DNA of 64,000 nt from Pseudarthrobacter sp. NIBRBAC000502770 (lineage in GTDB: Bacteria > Actinomycetota > Actinomycetes > Actinomycetales > Micrococcaceae): the NCBI RefSeq assembly GCF_006517815.1, contig NZ_CP041198.1, positions 2,852,001-2,916,000 on the forward strand, read 5' to 3'. This document shows, piece after piece, positions 25,912 through 34,132 of the stretch; positions within the stretch are counted from its first letter, which is position 1, and each line of letters begins with the position of its first letter. A program made the position numbers and the translations under genes. The notes under the pieces were generated by a model that saw only the letters and a program-made list of their open reading frames with translations, made no database searches and had not been told where the DNA came from.

Positions 25912-26487
25912 TCAGGCCGCCCATCCACGCCCAACGGCTTCCAGTGCCTGCACGTATACCCCGGCCCAATCGGCTCCGGGCGGCCCAACCTGCGCCAACT
26001 CAAGGCTCACGAGGCCGTGGACCTGTCCCCAGATGGCTGCCGCGACCAGGTCCACGGGTGCCTCCCGCAGGGTCCCGGCGGTCTGTGCAGAAGCGACCGC
26101 GTCTTTCAGGGGCTGCATGGCATCCATGGCCGCATCGGGGTCTGGCTGGCAATCGACGTACGCGGCCAAAGCGCCGCCGAACATCAGGCGGTAGAGGGCC
26201 GGGTGCTGGAGTGCCCAGGCCCGGTAGGCGTTCCCGAGCCCCTGGAGGCCGCCGCCGGCTGCTGCGCGCTGCGAATCGCCGAACGAGCGGAACCCGTCCT
26301 CCACCACTGCTGTCAGGAGCTGGGCTTTTCCGCCGAAGAGTGAGTACACAGCCGTGGTGGACGTTCTGGCCGCGGCGGCCACGTCCCGCAGCGTCAGCCG
26401 CGCGGGACCACTGCGGTCCACCAACCCGGCGGTGACGTCCAACAGGTCCCGCCTCAGGGAATCGTTATGCACAACAGGTCTTGCCAT
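25912..26487 (-). CDS. TetR-family repressor
   Basis: 191 residues from ATG 26487 (GGGG upstream); an in-frame ATG at 26496 would add three residues. The HTH domain reads LRRDLLDVTAGLVDRSGPAR then LTLRDVAAAARTSTTAVYSL. The C-terminal domain (ALQHPALYRLMFGGALAAYV) is of the TetR_C_33/WHG-like type. It faces the DUF4188 gene across a palindromic operator, so it very probably represses that gene and itself. Confidence 0.92.
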   Translation of the reverse strand: MARPVVHNDSLRRDLLDVTAGLVDRSGPARLTLRDVAAAARTSTTAVYSLFGGKAQLLTAVVEDGFRSFGDSQRAAAGGGLQGLGNAYRAWALQHPALYRLMFGGALAAYVDCQPDPDAAMDAMQPLKDAVASAQTAGTLREAPVDLVAAAIWGQVHGLVSLELAQVGPPGADWAGVYVQALEAVGRGWAA

Positions 26488-26497
26488 GGACCCCATT

Positions 26498-26533
26498 GTT
26501 TCATAACCTTGTTTTGTAACGGTGTTATGAAAC
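26498..26533. promoter_or_regulatory. TetR operator between divergent genes
   Basis: GTTTCATAAC (26498-26507) and GTTATGAAAC (26524-26533) are a perfect 10-bp inverted repeat. A third half-site-like GTTTTGTAAC lies between them at 26511-26520. The dyad covers the region just upstream of both the tetR and the DUF4188 starts, the expected place for a local TetR operator. Confidence 0.8.
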
Positions 26534-26553
26534 GATCGAGCGAGGGAGTTCCC

Positions 26554-27039
26554 ATGGCGCAGAAGGTATTTCCGGGCCGGTACACCGCCGACCCCGCACG
26601 GGAATCCGTAACCGTCTTCCTGATCGGCATGCGGGCCAACCGGTGGTGGAAGATCGGAACCGTGGGCAGGGTCGGTGCCGCCATGGGGCGCATGCTCCAG
26701 CACCTGGCCGCTGTCCCCGAAGCGGGAATGCTCGGCTACCACCAGTGGGCGGGGCGCACCACCATGTTGGTCAGCTACTGGGAGAGTCCGGAGCACCTGC
26801 GGAAGTTTGCGGCGGACCGGGACGCCCCTCATCTTGAGCCTTGGCGCCGCTTCATGAAGGAACTTGCCGGGAGCGGAGACGTCGGCGTCTGGCACGAGAC
26901 GTACCAGGTGCCGGCCACCGGCATCGAGGTCGTTTACAGCGGAATGCCGGTCTTTGGGCTCGCCAAGGCAACGACACATGTCCCGATCGGCGCAGGAACC
27001 AACACCGCCAAGCAACGGATGGGCCACGCCGGCGCCTAG
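26554..27039 (+). CDS. DUF4188-family protein (monooxygenase-like)
   Basis: 161 residues from ATG 26554, which has GAGGGAG in good position; an upstream ATG at 26527 lies inside the operator. The pattern VTVFLIGMRANRWWKIGTVG and LVSYWESPEHLRKFA is typical of DUF4188, a ferredoxin-like dimeric alpha/beta-barrel related to heme-dependent or cofactor-free monooxygenases. WHETYQVPATGIEVVYSGMP near the C-terminus is conserved in the family. It is controlled by the divergent TetR and followed by a terminator, so it is a single-gene unit. Confidence 0.82.
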   Translation: MAQKVFPGRYTADPARESVTVFLIGMRANRWWKIGTVGRVGAAMGRMLQHLAAVPEAGMLGYHQWAGRTTMLVSYWESPEHLRKFAADRDAPHLEPWRRFMKELAGSGDVGVWHETYQVPATGIEVVYSGMPVFGLAKATTHVPIGAGTNTAKQRMGHAGA

Positions 27040-27045
27040 GGGAGA

Positions 27046-27073
27046 AACCCGAGCCGCTCCGGCTCGGGTTTTC
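27046..27073 (+). terminator. Rho-independent terminator after the DUF4188 gene
   Basis: AACCCGAGCCG (27046-27056) pairs with CGGCTCGGGTT (27060-27070) across a CTC loop and is followed by TTT. It starts 7 nt after the stop codon. Confidence 0.9.
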
Positions 27074-27150
27074 GACGCGCGGATTCATCCTCGACGCGGG
27101 CGCTCCCTCCCGCGGCCCACATGTGGGGCGCGAAAAGGAGCATGCGCGTC
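27073..27150. repeat. Dispersed hairpin repeat, copy D
   Basis: The left end is CGACGCGC (27073), the right end ATGCGCGTC (ends 27150), with CCGCGGCCCACATGTGGGGCGCG in the middle region. It begins exactly where the terminator T run ends. It lies in the 231-nt gap before the AbiEi-like gene, which has no other visible feature. Confidence 0.75.
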
Positions 27151-27270
27151 AGCGGGGCAAATGCGCGTCCCTGATGGGGGACGGTACGACTGGCCAACAG
27201 GGTAAGCCGCTTATCCACATAACCCCGGACTGCCGTTCCGGTGATGCGCTCTGCACGCCACCGTTGATAC

Positions 27271-28245
27271 ATGACCGAACTCCCGCCGTTCCTGCTTTCG
27301 CGGGACCGCATTCTGCACGGGCTCAGCGCCAACGATCTGGCCAAGCGCGTGCGGTCCGGCACCCTCGTGCGGGTCCGGCACGGCGTGTATGTCGACGGAC
27401 CAACGTGGCGGGACCTGAAGCCTTGGCAGCAGTACCGCGTCAGGGTCCAGGCCGCCGCGGAAACGTTTGAAAAACCCACAATCTTCGCCAGGCACTCCTC
27501 AGCCAGCGTGTGGGACATCCCGTTCATCGGGCAGAACCACCCGGTTCAGGCCCTCACGTTGAAGAACGACGGCGGGAGGTCACGCGCCGGAGTCAGCCGC
27601 CACTTCGCTGCCCGGTCGGGCCTGAGGGCGTGCTGCGTGGAGGGGCTGCTGGTCACCGACCGCGTCCGGACTGTCCTGGACCTGGCCGCATTCAGCCCCT
27701 TTGCCGAAGCCATGGCACCGCTGGACCACGTGCTCCGGCCGGACCTGGCCCGTCAATTGCCTGCCCTGACCAAGGCTGAACTGGAAGCGGGCATCGGGAA
27801 CATCTACTCCGCTGCGGCGGCGCGACGGATCCGGGCCGCCATCGCTTTTGCCGATCCCGCGTCTGCTTCGGCCGGCGAATCCTGGAGCCGCGCACTGATC
27901 CACGTGGCCGGCTTCGAACCCCCTCTCCTCCAGCAGCGCTTCACGGACGCCGCAGGTCTGGTGGGGTACTCGGATTTCTACTGGAAGGAGTCGCGGATCA
28001 TTGGCGAGTTCGACGGTGAGGAGAAGTACGTCAAACCCGAGTTCCTCAAGGGCAGGACCACATCCGAGGCAGTCCTGGCTGAGAAGAAACGCGAAAACCG
28101 ACTTCGTTCTTTGGGATTCCGCGTGGAGCGGTGGGACTGGGCGGAGCTCGCTGCGGCTGGAACGCTGGAACGGAAGCTCGCGGCGGCGGGGGTGGGCCGG
28201 CGTCGTACGCGTTCCGCTGTTCTCGACCCGCAAAATCCCTTGTGA
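27271..28245 (+). CDS. AbiEi-like antitoxin-domain protein with nuclease-like C-terminus
   Basis: 324 residues. The N-terminal part is a winged AbiEi_4-type antitoxin domain (AKRVRSGTLVRVRHGVYVDG), as in type IV toxin-antitoxin systems. The C-terminal ~100 residues resemble the DUF559/Vsr nuclease fold (GESWSRALIHVAGFEP; SDFYWKESRIIGEFDGE; KKRENRLRSLGFRVERWDW). This two-part protein is common in Micrococcaceae as an orphan; no AbiEii toxin gene is next to it. The last codons and the stop overlap hairpin repeat copy E. Confidence 0.8.
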   Translation: MTELPPFLLSRDRILHGLSANDLAKRVRSGTLVRVRHGVYVDGPTWRDLKPWQQYRVRVQAAAETFEKPTIFARHSSASVWDIPFIGQNHPVQALTLKNDGGRSRAGVSRHFAARSGLRACCVEGLLVTDRVRTVLDLAAFSPFAEAMAPLDHVLRPDLARQLPALTKAELEAGIGNIYSAAAARRIRAAIAFADPASASAGESWSRALIHVAGFEPPLLQQRFTDAAGLVGYSDFYWKESRIIGEFDGEEKYVKPEFLKGRTTSEAVLAEKKRENRLRSLGFRVERWDWAELAAAGTLERKLAAAGVGRRRTRSAVLDPQNPL

Positions 28246-28302
28246 CGCACCATCTGCCGCGCGCGGCGCTTATGTGGGTGGCGTTCAGGAATTTGCGCGT
28301 CG
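28224..28302. repeat. Dispersed hairpin repeat, copy E (79 bp), overlapping a gene end
   Basis: It runs from CGACCCGCAAAATCCC (28224) to TTGCGCGTCG (ends 28302) and is exactly 79 bp, like copies A and B. The first 22 bases encode the last six residues and the stop of the AbiEi-like protein. The upstream sequence GGGCCGGCGTCGTACGCGTT also matches DNA that precedes copies B1-B3. Confidence 0.75.
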
Positions 28303-28491
28303 GGACTGAACCCCAGCAGCGGTGTCCGGCAACCCGTTCGGTGAAGTCACCCTCTGGCCCGCCATGCGTCGGCCCCCGCAGCTGGTGAACCAACCGAGCC
28401 GACTTCACCCCTCGTTGCATGCAGGCCGCCGTAATACGCTTGGGCGTCTCACCGGTGGCGCTCCTGCTGAAAAGCCATCACAGTAGAAGGT

Positions 28492-28872
28492 ATGGAAGAC
28501 CAAGGGGATGCAGACGTCACCGGAACCATCGAGCTCTCCGGCGGCTTGCTCCACCTGAAGTGGTCGCCCGGGGACGTGGTCACGGAGGGGGATGCCAGGG
28601 CGCTGATGCACCGGGCCCGGGCCCTCAGCGGGGACCGCGCCCTTCCGATGCTGGTCGAAATGACAGGCTTGGAATGGATTGACCAGGGCGCCCTGAAGGC
28701 CTTCGCCGGCACCTGGCCGGTGAAGTGCGCGGCGGTGGTAGGCACATCCCCCGTAGACCAAACACTGGCCGACTTCTATATGGGACGGCACAAGCCGGCC
28801 CATCCCACCCGATACTTCACCTCCATGGACGAGGCACTCGCGTGGCTGAACGAGGATGCGCCGCTGGTGTGA
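28492..28872 (+). CDS. STAS/SpoIIAA-like protein
   Basis: 126 residues with the alternating beta-alpha pattern of STAS-like proteins: GTIELSGGLLHLKWSPGDVV, ARALMHRARALSGDRALPML, VEMTGLEWIDQGALKAFA, then CAAVVGTSPVDQTLADFYMG. The family is frequent in Arthrobacter relatives and has no established role; regulation by protein-protein contact is a guess. The 246-nt gap before it holds repeat copy E and an inverted repeat GGTGAAGTC (28340-28348)/GACTTCACC (28401-28409). Confidence 0.6.
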   Translation: MEDQGDADVTGTIELSGGLLHLKWSPGDVVTEGDARALMHRARALSGDRALPMLVEMTGLEWIDQGALKAFAGTWPVKCAAVVGTSPVDQTLADFYMGRHKPAHPTRYFTSMDEALAWLNEDAPLV

Positions 28873-28931
28873 GCGGAGGCCTCCGGGAATTTCTGCTTCT
28901 GTGGTTCCATTACGACGCGCAAAACCACATC

Positions 28932-28991
28932 CGACGCGCAAATTCCCTAGCGCGGCCGGAATCTGCGCAGCGGCAGCGAATACGCGCGTCG
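28932..28991. repeat. Dispersed hairpin repeat, copy F (60 bp)
   Basis: Short form from CGACGCGCAAATTCCC (28932) to GCGCGTCG (ends 28991). An additional arm CGACGCGCA is at 28913. It lies between the STAS-like gene and the convergent MmyB-type regulator gene. Confidence 0.8.
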
Positions 28992-29020
28992 AAAACGAAT
29001 GTGCGCCGCGCGAAAGCGGT

Positions 29021-29923
29021 TCACGTCTCCTGCGCCGCCACGTCAGACGCCGGCACCTCGGGCGCTGCCCCCAGAGCACGCTGCGTGGCCGCCCAGCTGG
29101 CGAGGACCTTCAGTGCGTCCTCTGACGGCGAGCCCGGCTCGGCCGTATAGATGTTGACGCGCAGCCCGGGATCCGCAGGGAGCTCCATCGCCTCATAGGT
29201 CAGGTCCAGGTCCCCCACGATGGAATGATGGAGCCGCTTGCGGCCGGTGCGGTGGTACTTCACGTCGTGCCGGGCCCAGCGGACGCGGAACTCCTCGCTG
29301 CGGGTGGAGAGTTCGCCGATCAGGTCCGAGAGGTCCTTGTCGTACGGGTTCTTGCCCGCAGTGGACCGCAGCACAGCCACGATGTCATCCGCGGCGCGCT
29401 CCCAGTCGGCGAAGAACTCCCTCGCCCTTGGGCTCAGGAAGGTGAACCGCGCGCTGTTGGGCGGGGTGCCGCCGTCGAGCATCATCTCCAGGTACAGGGC
29501 CCGGCCCAGCTCGTTGGAAGCCAGCACGTCGCCGCGGTCGTTGCGGACCCAGGCCGGCGCCGAGGTAATCGCATCGATCACCCGCTGCACGCTGGGCCGC
29601 ACCGTCTGCGGGCTGCGCTTGCGCCGCACCCTCGGGGCAGCCGTGGACGCGCGTGCCAGGTCGAAAAGGTGGGCCGTCTCGGCGTCGTCCAACTGCAGGG
29701 CCCGTGCCAAAGCCTCCAGCACACTGTCCGAAGCTCCGGACAGGTTCCCCCGCTCCAGCCGGATGTAGTAATCAATGCTCATCCCGGCGAGCATGGCCAC
29801 CTCCTCCCGGCGCAGGCCCTTCACGCGCCGGTCGCCGCCGTACGCGGGCAGCCCGGCTTCATCGGGTGTGAGCCTGGCCCGACGGGAGGCCAGGAACTTC
29901 CGCACGTCCTCGCTGTTCGTCAT
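29021..29923 (-). CDS. HTH regulator with MmyB-like ligand-binding domain
   Basis: 300 residues from ATG 29923 (MTNSEDVRKFLASRRARL); an upstream in-frame ATG at 29980 is less likely. The XRE helix-turn-helix is GLRREEVAMLAGMSIDYYIR (about 38-57) and the C-terminal MmyB-like domain contains VRNDRGDVLASNELGRALY and FRVRWARHDVKYHRTG, the region thought to bind a lipid-like ligand. This arrangement often sits divergent from oxidoreductase genes, as here, where two aldo-keto reductases and an SDR follow on the plus strand; it probably controls them. Confidence 0.93.
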   Translation of the reverse strand: MTNSEDVRKFLASRRARLTPDEAGLPAYGGDRRVKGLRREEVAMLAGMSIDYYIRLERGNLSGASDSVLEALARALQLDDAETAHLFDLARASTAAPRVRRKRSPQTVRPSVQRVIDAITSAPAWVRNDRGDVLASNELGRALYLEMMLDGGTPPNSARFTFLSPRAREFFADWERAADDIVAVLRSTAGKNPYDKDLSDLIGELSTRSEEFRVRWARHDVKYHRTGRKRLHHSIVGDLDLTYEAMELPADPGLRVNIYTAEPGSPSEDALKVLASWAATQRALGAAPEVPASDVAAQET

Positions 29924-30009
29924 GGCACCCACGCTACGCCCCGGGTGGACAGCGAAGGAGGGACTGGCAAGCCCTCCCACAATCCCGCGTACCGAAATAG
30001 CGTGGAGGC

Positions 30010-30891
30010 ATGGAACTCACGCTCAACAACGGAATCACACTGCCCGCACTCGGCCTGGGCGTCTTCCAAAGTCCCCCGGAAGAGACGACGGCGGCCGTCC
30101 AGACCGCGCTCGAGGTAGGCTACCGGCACATCGACACCGCCGCCGCCTACGGCAACGAGCGCGAGGTGGGCGAAGGCATCCGCCGCTCCGGGCTGCCGCG
30201 CGAAGAGGTCTTCATCGAGACGAAAGTCTGGGTCAGCGACTACGGCTACGACGAGGCGCTGCACGCCTGGGACAAGGCGGTGGGCAAGGTGGGCGTGGAG
30301 CAGCTGGACCTGCTCATCCTGCACCAGCCCGCCCCGGACCGGTTCGACAAGACCATCGCCGCGTACAAGGCCCTGGAAACCCTGCTCAAGGACGGGCGCG
30401 TGCGGGCCATCGGCGTCAGCAACTTCATGCCGCACCACCTCACCCAGCTGCTGGCGGAAACGGACGTTGTCCCCGCCGTCAACCAGATCGAACTGCACCC
30501 GTACTTCGCCCAGCGGAACGTCCAGGCGGCCGACGCCGAACACGGCATCCTCACCCAGGCGTGGTCACCCATCGGCGGGATCACGTTCTACCCCGGCTGG
30601 GGCGAGAACCGGAAAAACGTCATGCGGGACCCGGCGATTGCCGCCGTCGCGGACGCCCACGGCAAGACCCCCGCACAGGTAATGCTCCGGTGGCACCTGC
30701 AGCAGGGCCGCTCCGCCATTCCCAAGTCCACCAACCCGGTGCGCATCGCGGAGAACTTCGACGTGTTCGGCTTCGAGCTGTCCGCAGCTGAACTCGCCGC
30801 CATCGACGCCCTGGATACCGGTATCCGCAGCGGCCCGGACCCTGATGTGGCCCGGCCGGAGCGGTTTGCCATGGTCATCCCCGAAGCCTAA
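30010..30891 (+). CDS. Aldo-keto reductase (2,5-diketogluconate reductase type)
   Basis: 293 residues, complete. The catalytic tetrad is visible: Asp and Tyr in HIDTAAAYGNE, Lys in IETKVWVSDYG and His in LLILHQPAPD. The NADPH site shows IPKSTNPVRIAEN. It reduces aldehydes or ketones with NADPH; the physiological substrate is unknown. It is the first of three oxidoreductase genes facing the MmyB-type regulator across 86 nt. Confidence 0.92.
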   Translation: MELTLNNGITLPALGLGVFQSPPEETTAAVQTALEVGYRHIDTAAAYGNEREVGEGIRRSGLPREEVFIETKVWVSDYGYDEALHAWDKAVGKVGVEQLDLLILHQPAPDRFDKTIAAYKALETLLKDGRVRAIGVSNFMPHHLTQLLAETDVVPAVNQIELHPYFAQRNVQAADAEHGILTQAWSPIGGITFYPGWGENRKNVMRDPAIAAVADAHGKTPAQVMLRWHLQQGRSAIPKSTNPVRIAENFDVFGFELSAAELAAIDALDTGIRSGPDPDVARPERFAMVIPEA

Positions 30892-30904
30892 AGGAGAAAA
30901 AGCT

Positions 30905-31933
30905 ATGGAATACCGCCCCCTTGGCCGCACCGGCGTGCAGGTCAGCCCCCTCTGCCTCGGCGCCATGATGTTCGGCCCGTGGGGCAATGACGACCGCGCC
31001 GACGCCACCCGCCTCATCCACCGCGCCCTGGACGCCGGCATCAACTTCATCGACACCGCGGACGTCTACTCCGGGGGCGCCTCCGAGGAAATCGTCGGTG
31101 CGGCACTTGCCGGAAGACGCGACGACGTCTTCCTGGCCACCAAGTTCTTCATGCCCATGAACGAAAAGGACCCCAACCAGCGCGGCGGGTCACGCCGGTG
31201 GATCATGCGGGAGGTGGAGGACTCGCTGCGCCGGCTGAACACCGACCACATCGACCTCTACCAGGTGCACCGGCCCAGCCCGGACACCGACGTGGAGGAA
31301 ACCCTCGGCGCACTCACCGACCTGGTCCGCCAGGGCAAGGTGCGCTACATCGGCTCCTCGTCCTACTCCGGCTCCCAGATCGTCGAAGCCCAGTGGGCGT
31401 CCCGCGAGCGCAATTTGGAGCGGTTCGTCACCGAGCAGCCGCCCTACTCCATCCTGACCCGCGGCATCGAGGAGGACGTGCTCCCCACGGTGCAGCGCCA
31501 CGGGATGGGCACCCTCACGTACAGTCCGCTGGCGGGCGGCTGGCTCTCCGGGCGGTGGCGGAAGGACTCCGCATCCAGGCCCACCTCGAGCGCCCGGCCC
31601 AGCGCCCGGTTCGACATGAGCCAGCCCGCCAACCAGCGCAAGCTGGACATCGTGGAGGAGCTTGCGCAGGTGGCCGAATGGGCCGGGGTGACGCTCATCG
31701 AGCTGGCCATCGCGTTCGTGATCAACCACCCCGGCGTCACCTCCGCCATCGTCGGCCCGCGCACCATGGAGCAGCTGGAGTCCTACCTCCCGGCCGCGGA
31801 CACCGTCCTGGCCCCGGAGGTGCTGGACCGCATCGACCAGCTGGTGGCCCCGGGCGTCACGGTCAACCCCGACGACAACAGCTACGGCGCGCACGAACTG
31901 AGCGCACACGCACGACGGCGGCAGCGGGCTTAG
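30905..31933 (+). CDS. Aldo-keto reductase (YghZ/Tas-like type)
   Basis: 342 residues from ATG 30905, with AAAGGAGAAAAAGCT upstream, 13 nt after the first reductase. Tetrad residues appear in FIDTADVYSGGASEE, ATKFFMPMNE and YQVHRPSPDTD. The cofactor region reads VGPRTMEQLESYL. It is a different AKR subfamily from its neighbour, so the pair is not a recent duplication. Substrate unknown. Confidence 0.92.
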   Translation: MEYRPLGRTGVQVSPLCLGAMMFGPWGNDDRADATRLIHRALDAGINFIDTADVYSGGASEEIVGAALAGRRDDVFLATKFFMPMNEKDPNQRGGSRRWIMREVEDSLRRLNTDHIDLYQVHRPSPDTDVEETLGALTDLVRQGKVRYIGSSSYSGSQIVEAQWASRERNLERFVTEQPPYSILTRGIEEDVLPTVQRHGMGTLTYSPLAGGWLSGRWRKDSASRPTSSARPSARFDMSQPANQRKLDIVEELAQVAEWAGVTLIELAIAFVINHPGVTSAIVGPRTMEQLESYLPAADTVLAPEVLDRIDQLVAPGVTVNPDDNSYGAHELSAHARRRQRA

Positions 31934-31972
31934 GTGCCCGCCCCGCCTTAGACCCCTACGAAAGGAAAACCC

Positions 31973-32803
31973 ATGGCAACGTGGCTCATCACAGGCTGCT
32001 CCACCGGACTTGGCCGGGCACTCGCTGAAGCCGTGCTCGCGTCCGGGCACAACGCTGCGGTCACCGCCCGGAACGTTGACGCGGTGCAGGACATCACCGC
32101 CGGCTTCCCGGACAGCGCACTTCCCCTGGCCCTGGACGTCACGGACAAGGCGCAGATCGCCGCCGCGGTCAAGGCAGCCGAGGAAAAGTTCGGCAGCATC
32201 GACGTGCTGGTGAACAACGCCGGCTACGGCTACCGCGCCGCCGTGGAGGAAGCGGACGACGCCGACATCCGCCGCCTGTTCGACACCAACTTCTTCGGCG
32301 CCGTGGACATGATCAAGGCCGTGGTGCCGGGCATGCGCGCCAACAAGTCCGGGACCATCCTGAACATCTCCTCCATCGGCGCCCGCATCACCCCTCCCGG
32401 TTCCGGCTACTACTCGGCCACCAAGGCGGCGCTGGAGGGCATGTCCGGATCGCTGCGCAACGAACTGAAGCCACTGGGCATCAACGTCACGGCCATCGAG
32501 CCCGGGGGCTTCCGGACCGACTTCGCGGGCCGCTCTCTCACCCAGTCCGCGACGGCGATCGGGGACTACGCGGACACGGCCGGCAAGCGCCGCAAGGAAG
32601 TCGACACGGCCCACGGCAACCAGCCCGGGGACCCGGACAAGGCAGCCAAGGCGATCCTCGCCGTCGTCGATTCCCCCAACCCGCCGGGCCTGCTGGTCCT
32701 GGGCACGGACGCCTTCGGCGCGTTCGGCATGGTGGCCGATGCCCAGCGCGCCGAGCTGGACCAGTGGCAGGAGCTGAGCACCAGCACCGACATCACGGAC
32801 TAG
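31973..32803 (+). CDS. Short-chain dehydrogenase/reductase
   Basis: 276 residues with the classical SDR motifs: TGCSTGLG cofactor loop (about 7-14), NNAGYG (about 80), Ser in NISSIGA and the YSATK catalytic pair (about 145-149). EPGGFRTDFAG follows. It lies 39 nt after the second aldo-keto reductase with AAAGGAAAACCC as ribosome site, so the three reductases form one transcript, perhaps for aldehyde or quinone detoxification. Confidence 0.92.
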   Translation: MATWLITGCSTGLGRALAEAVLASGHNAAVTARNVDAVQDITAGFPDSALPLALDVTDKAQIAAAVKAAEEKFGSIDVLVNNAGYGYRAAVEEADDADIRRLFDTNFFGAVDMIKAVVPGMRANKSGTILNISSIGARITPPGSGYYSATKAALEGMSGSLRNELKPLGINVTAIEPGGFRTDFAGRSLTQSATAIGDYADTAGKRRKEVDTAHGNQPGDPDKAAKAILAVVDSPNPPGLLVLGTDAFGAFGMVADAQRAELDQWQELSTSTDITD

Positions 32804-32890
32804 CCCAATTCGAGTACCGGGTACTCATGACACGGCGCTTGCCCGGTGCGAAAGTGGATGCCTAACAATCACTTCGCAAGAGGAACCAGC

Positions 32891-33328
32891 ATGGCAGCCA
32901 AACGACGTCGGTCACGCAGCGGAGGCGGCGGCGCCATCGGGTGCGCGCCCTTCTTCGTCCTCATCATCGTGGCGCTCATCATCCAGTACTGGTGGGTGCT
33001 GCTGATTGCGGCGGGGGTGGTTGCGCTGACGGTGGCACTGGTCCGCTCCGCCAACGCCCCGGCACGTCCGGTCCGTATGCCGCAGCCCCCGCCGCAACCC
33101 CTCAGGCCCCCGCCCCCGCCCCGGGTGCCCAGCGGCGAGGAACTCACCGCCCAAATGCGGGCCCACAAGCGGATCAGCCGCGTGCGGGACATGCAGGAGT
33201 GGGACTACGAGTGGCTCCGGCTGGCCTATCCGGGGAAGAGCGTCCGTGAGGTCAACGAGATCGCAAACGCCCATTTTGCCCGCGGGCGTTCCATCGGCCT
33301 GGACGGCGGGGACCCGTTAGTTCCCTAG
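32891..33328 (+). CDS. Small membrane protein with proline-rich linker
   Basis: 145 residues from ATG 32891 (GAGGAACCAGC upstream). A basic N-terminus (MAAKRRRSRSGGGG) precedes two short helices (about 17-30 and 33-50), then a proline-rich stretch (PPPQPLRPPPPPRVP) and a charged C-terminal domain (RDMQEWDYEWLRLAYPGKS). No function is recognised. Its TAG stop and the stop of the convergent DinB-like gene share the palindrome CTAG at 33325-33328. Confidence 0.7.
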   Translation: MAAKRRRSRSGGGGAIGCAPFFVLIIVALIIQYWWVLLIAAGVVALTVALVRSANAPARPVRMPQPPPQPLRPPPPPRVPSGEELTAQMRAHKRISRVRDMQEWDYEWLRLAYPGKSVREVNEIANAHFARGRSIGLDGGDPLVP

Positions 33329-34020
33329 CCCGGCCGCGGCCCCGGGCCGTCCACGGGGCCGCCGTCGAACATTCCCGCCCGATTACTCCTGCCGCACTCG
33401 GTGAACACGCCGTGCTCAGCGGCGTGTCCCCGCTCCCACGCGGGATGCGGCCGGAGTAACTGGGCCGGAGTGCACCGAACCCTCCGCTCAGGCTGAAGCG
33501 TGGTCAGGCTCAACTGGGCCCGGTGGTGGCGGTAGTGCTTGGGCGCCCACTCCAGGATGTCCCGGCGGCTCATCCAGGGCAGGAAGTACGGATCCCACCG
33601 CACGGGCATGGTCATGCCGCGGTCCAGTGCCCTGGTGCCGGCATGGTCGTACCAGTTCACAATGATCTGCGTGGTCCGGTCCATCATCCCCAGCATGCCG
33701 GCCGGCTTCAGGACCTGGCCTCCGGCGGCGGATCCGGCCCAGTTCACCCAGTCATAGGGGCGGGCGCAGGAGTCCAGGAGGCGGCTCCAGTTCCGGGATG
33801 CCGGAGGCGGCAGGCGCGAGAACAGTCCCAGGAGCGGAATCCCGGCGAGCGCAATGTTCTGGCCGAGCACCATATGGAAGAGCAACTGCCGGTTGGTCCA
33901 CCGCGTTCCGTTGGAGGGCAGGTCCAGCTCATCCGCCGGGGCGCCCACAACGATGCGCCGGAAGTCGGCCGCGATCCACAGCAGGTCTGCCTTCACCGGA
34001 TCGCTGTCAGGTACCGCCAT
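33325..34020 (-). CDS. DinB-like protein
   Basis: 231 residues from ATG 34020 (AAGGAAGGCAGGGTCCG upstream); the longer start at 34065 falls inside an ArsR-type operator and lacks a ribosome site. The four-helix DinB pattern is suggested by WTNRQLLFHMVLGQN, NWYDHAGTRALDRG and KHYRHHRAQL, with three histidines that could bind a metal. DinB-like proteins include thiol-dependent transferases (mycothiol/bacillithiol). Its head-to-head place with arsA may be chance or may mean a role with mycothiol in arsenic stress. Confidence 0.65.
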   Translation of the reverse strand: MAVPDSDPVKADLLWIAADFRRIVVGAPADELDLPSNGTRWTNRQLLFHMVLGQNIALAGIPLLGLFSRLPPPASRNWSRLLDSCARPYDWVNWAGSAAGGQVLKPAGMLGMMDRTTQIIVNWYDHAGTRALDRGMTMPVRWDPYFLPWMSRRDILEWAPKHYRHHRAQLSLTTLQPERRVRCTPAQLLRPHPAWERGHAAEHGVFTECGRSNRAGMFDGGPVDGPGPRPG

Positions 34021-34063
34021 CGGACCCTGCCTTCCTTGGGAGTCAGCCGGTATTCTTTCAGGC

Positions 34064-34079
34064 ATTGATGGATATCAAT
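34064..34079. promoter_or_regulatory. ArsR-type operator before arsA
   Basis: ATTGAT (34064-34069) and ATCAAT (34074-34079) form a perfect dyad with a 4-nt centre, 54 nt upstream of arsA and just before the DinB-like gene. It resembles the ATCAA-containing dyads bound by ArsR/SmtB proteins and shares ATATCAAT with the arsR/acr3 control region at 36324-36331. Confidence 0.65.
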
Positions 34080-34132
34080 AGCATCGCAGGGCCGGCATGC
34101 CGCGACCCGTCTGGAAGCCAAGGAGAAACACC

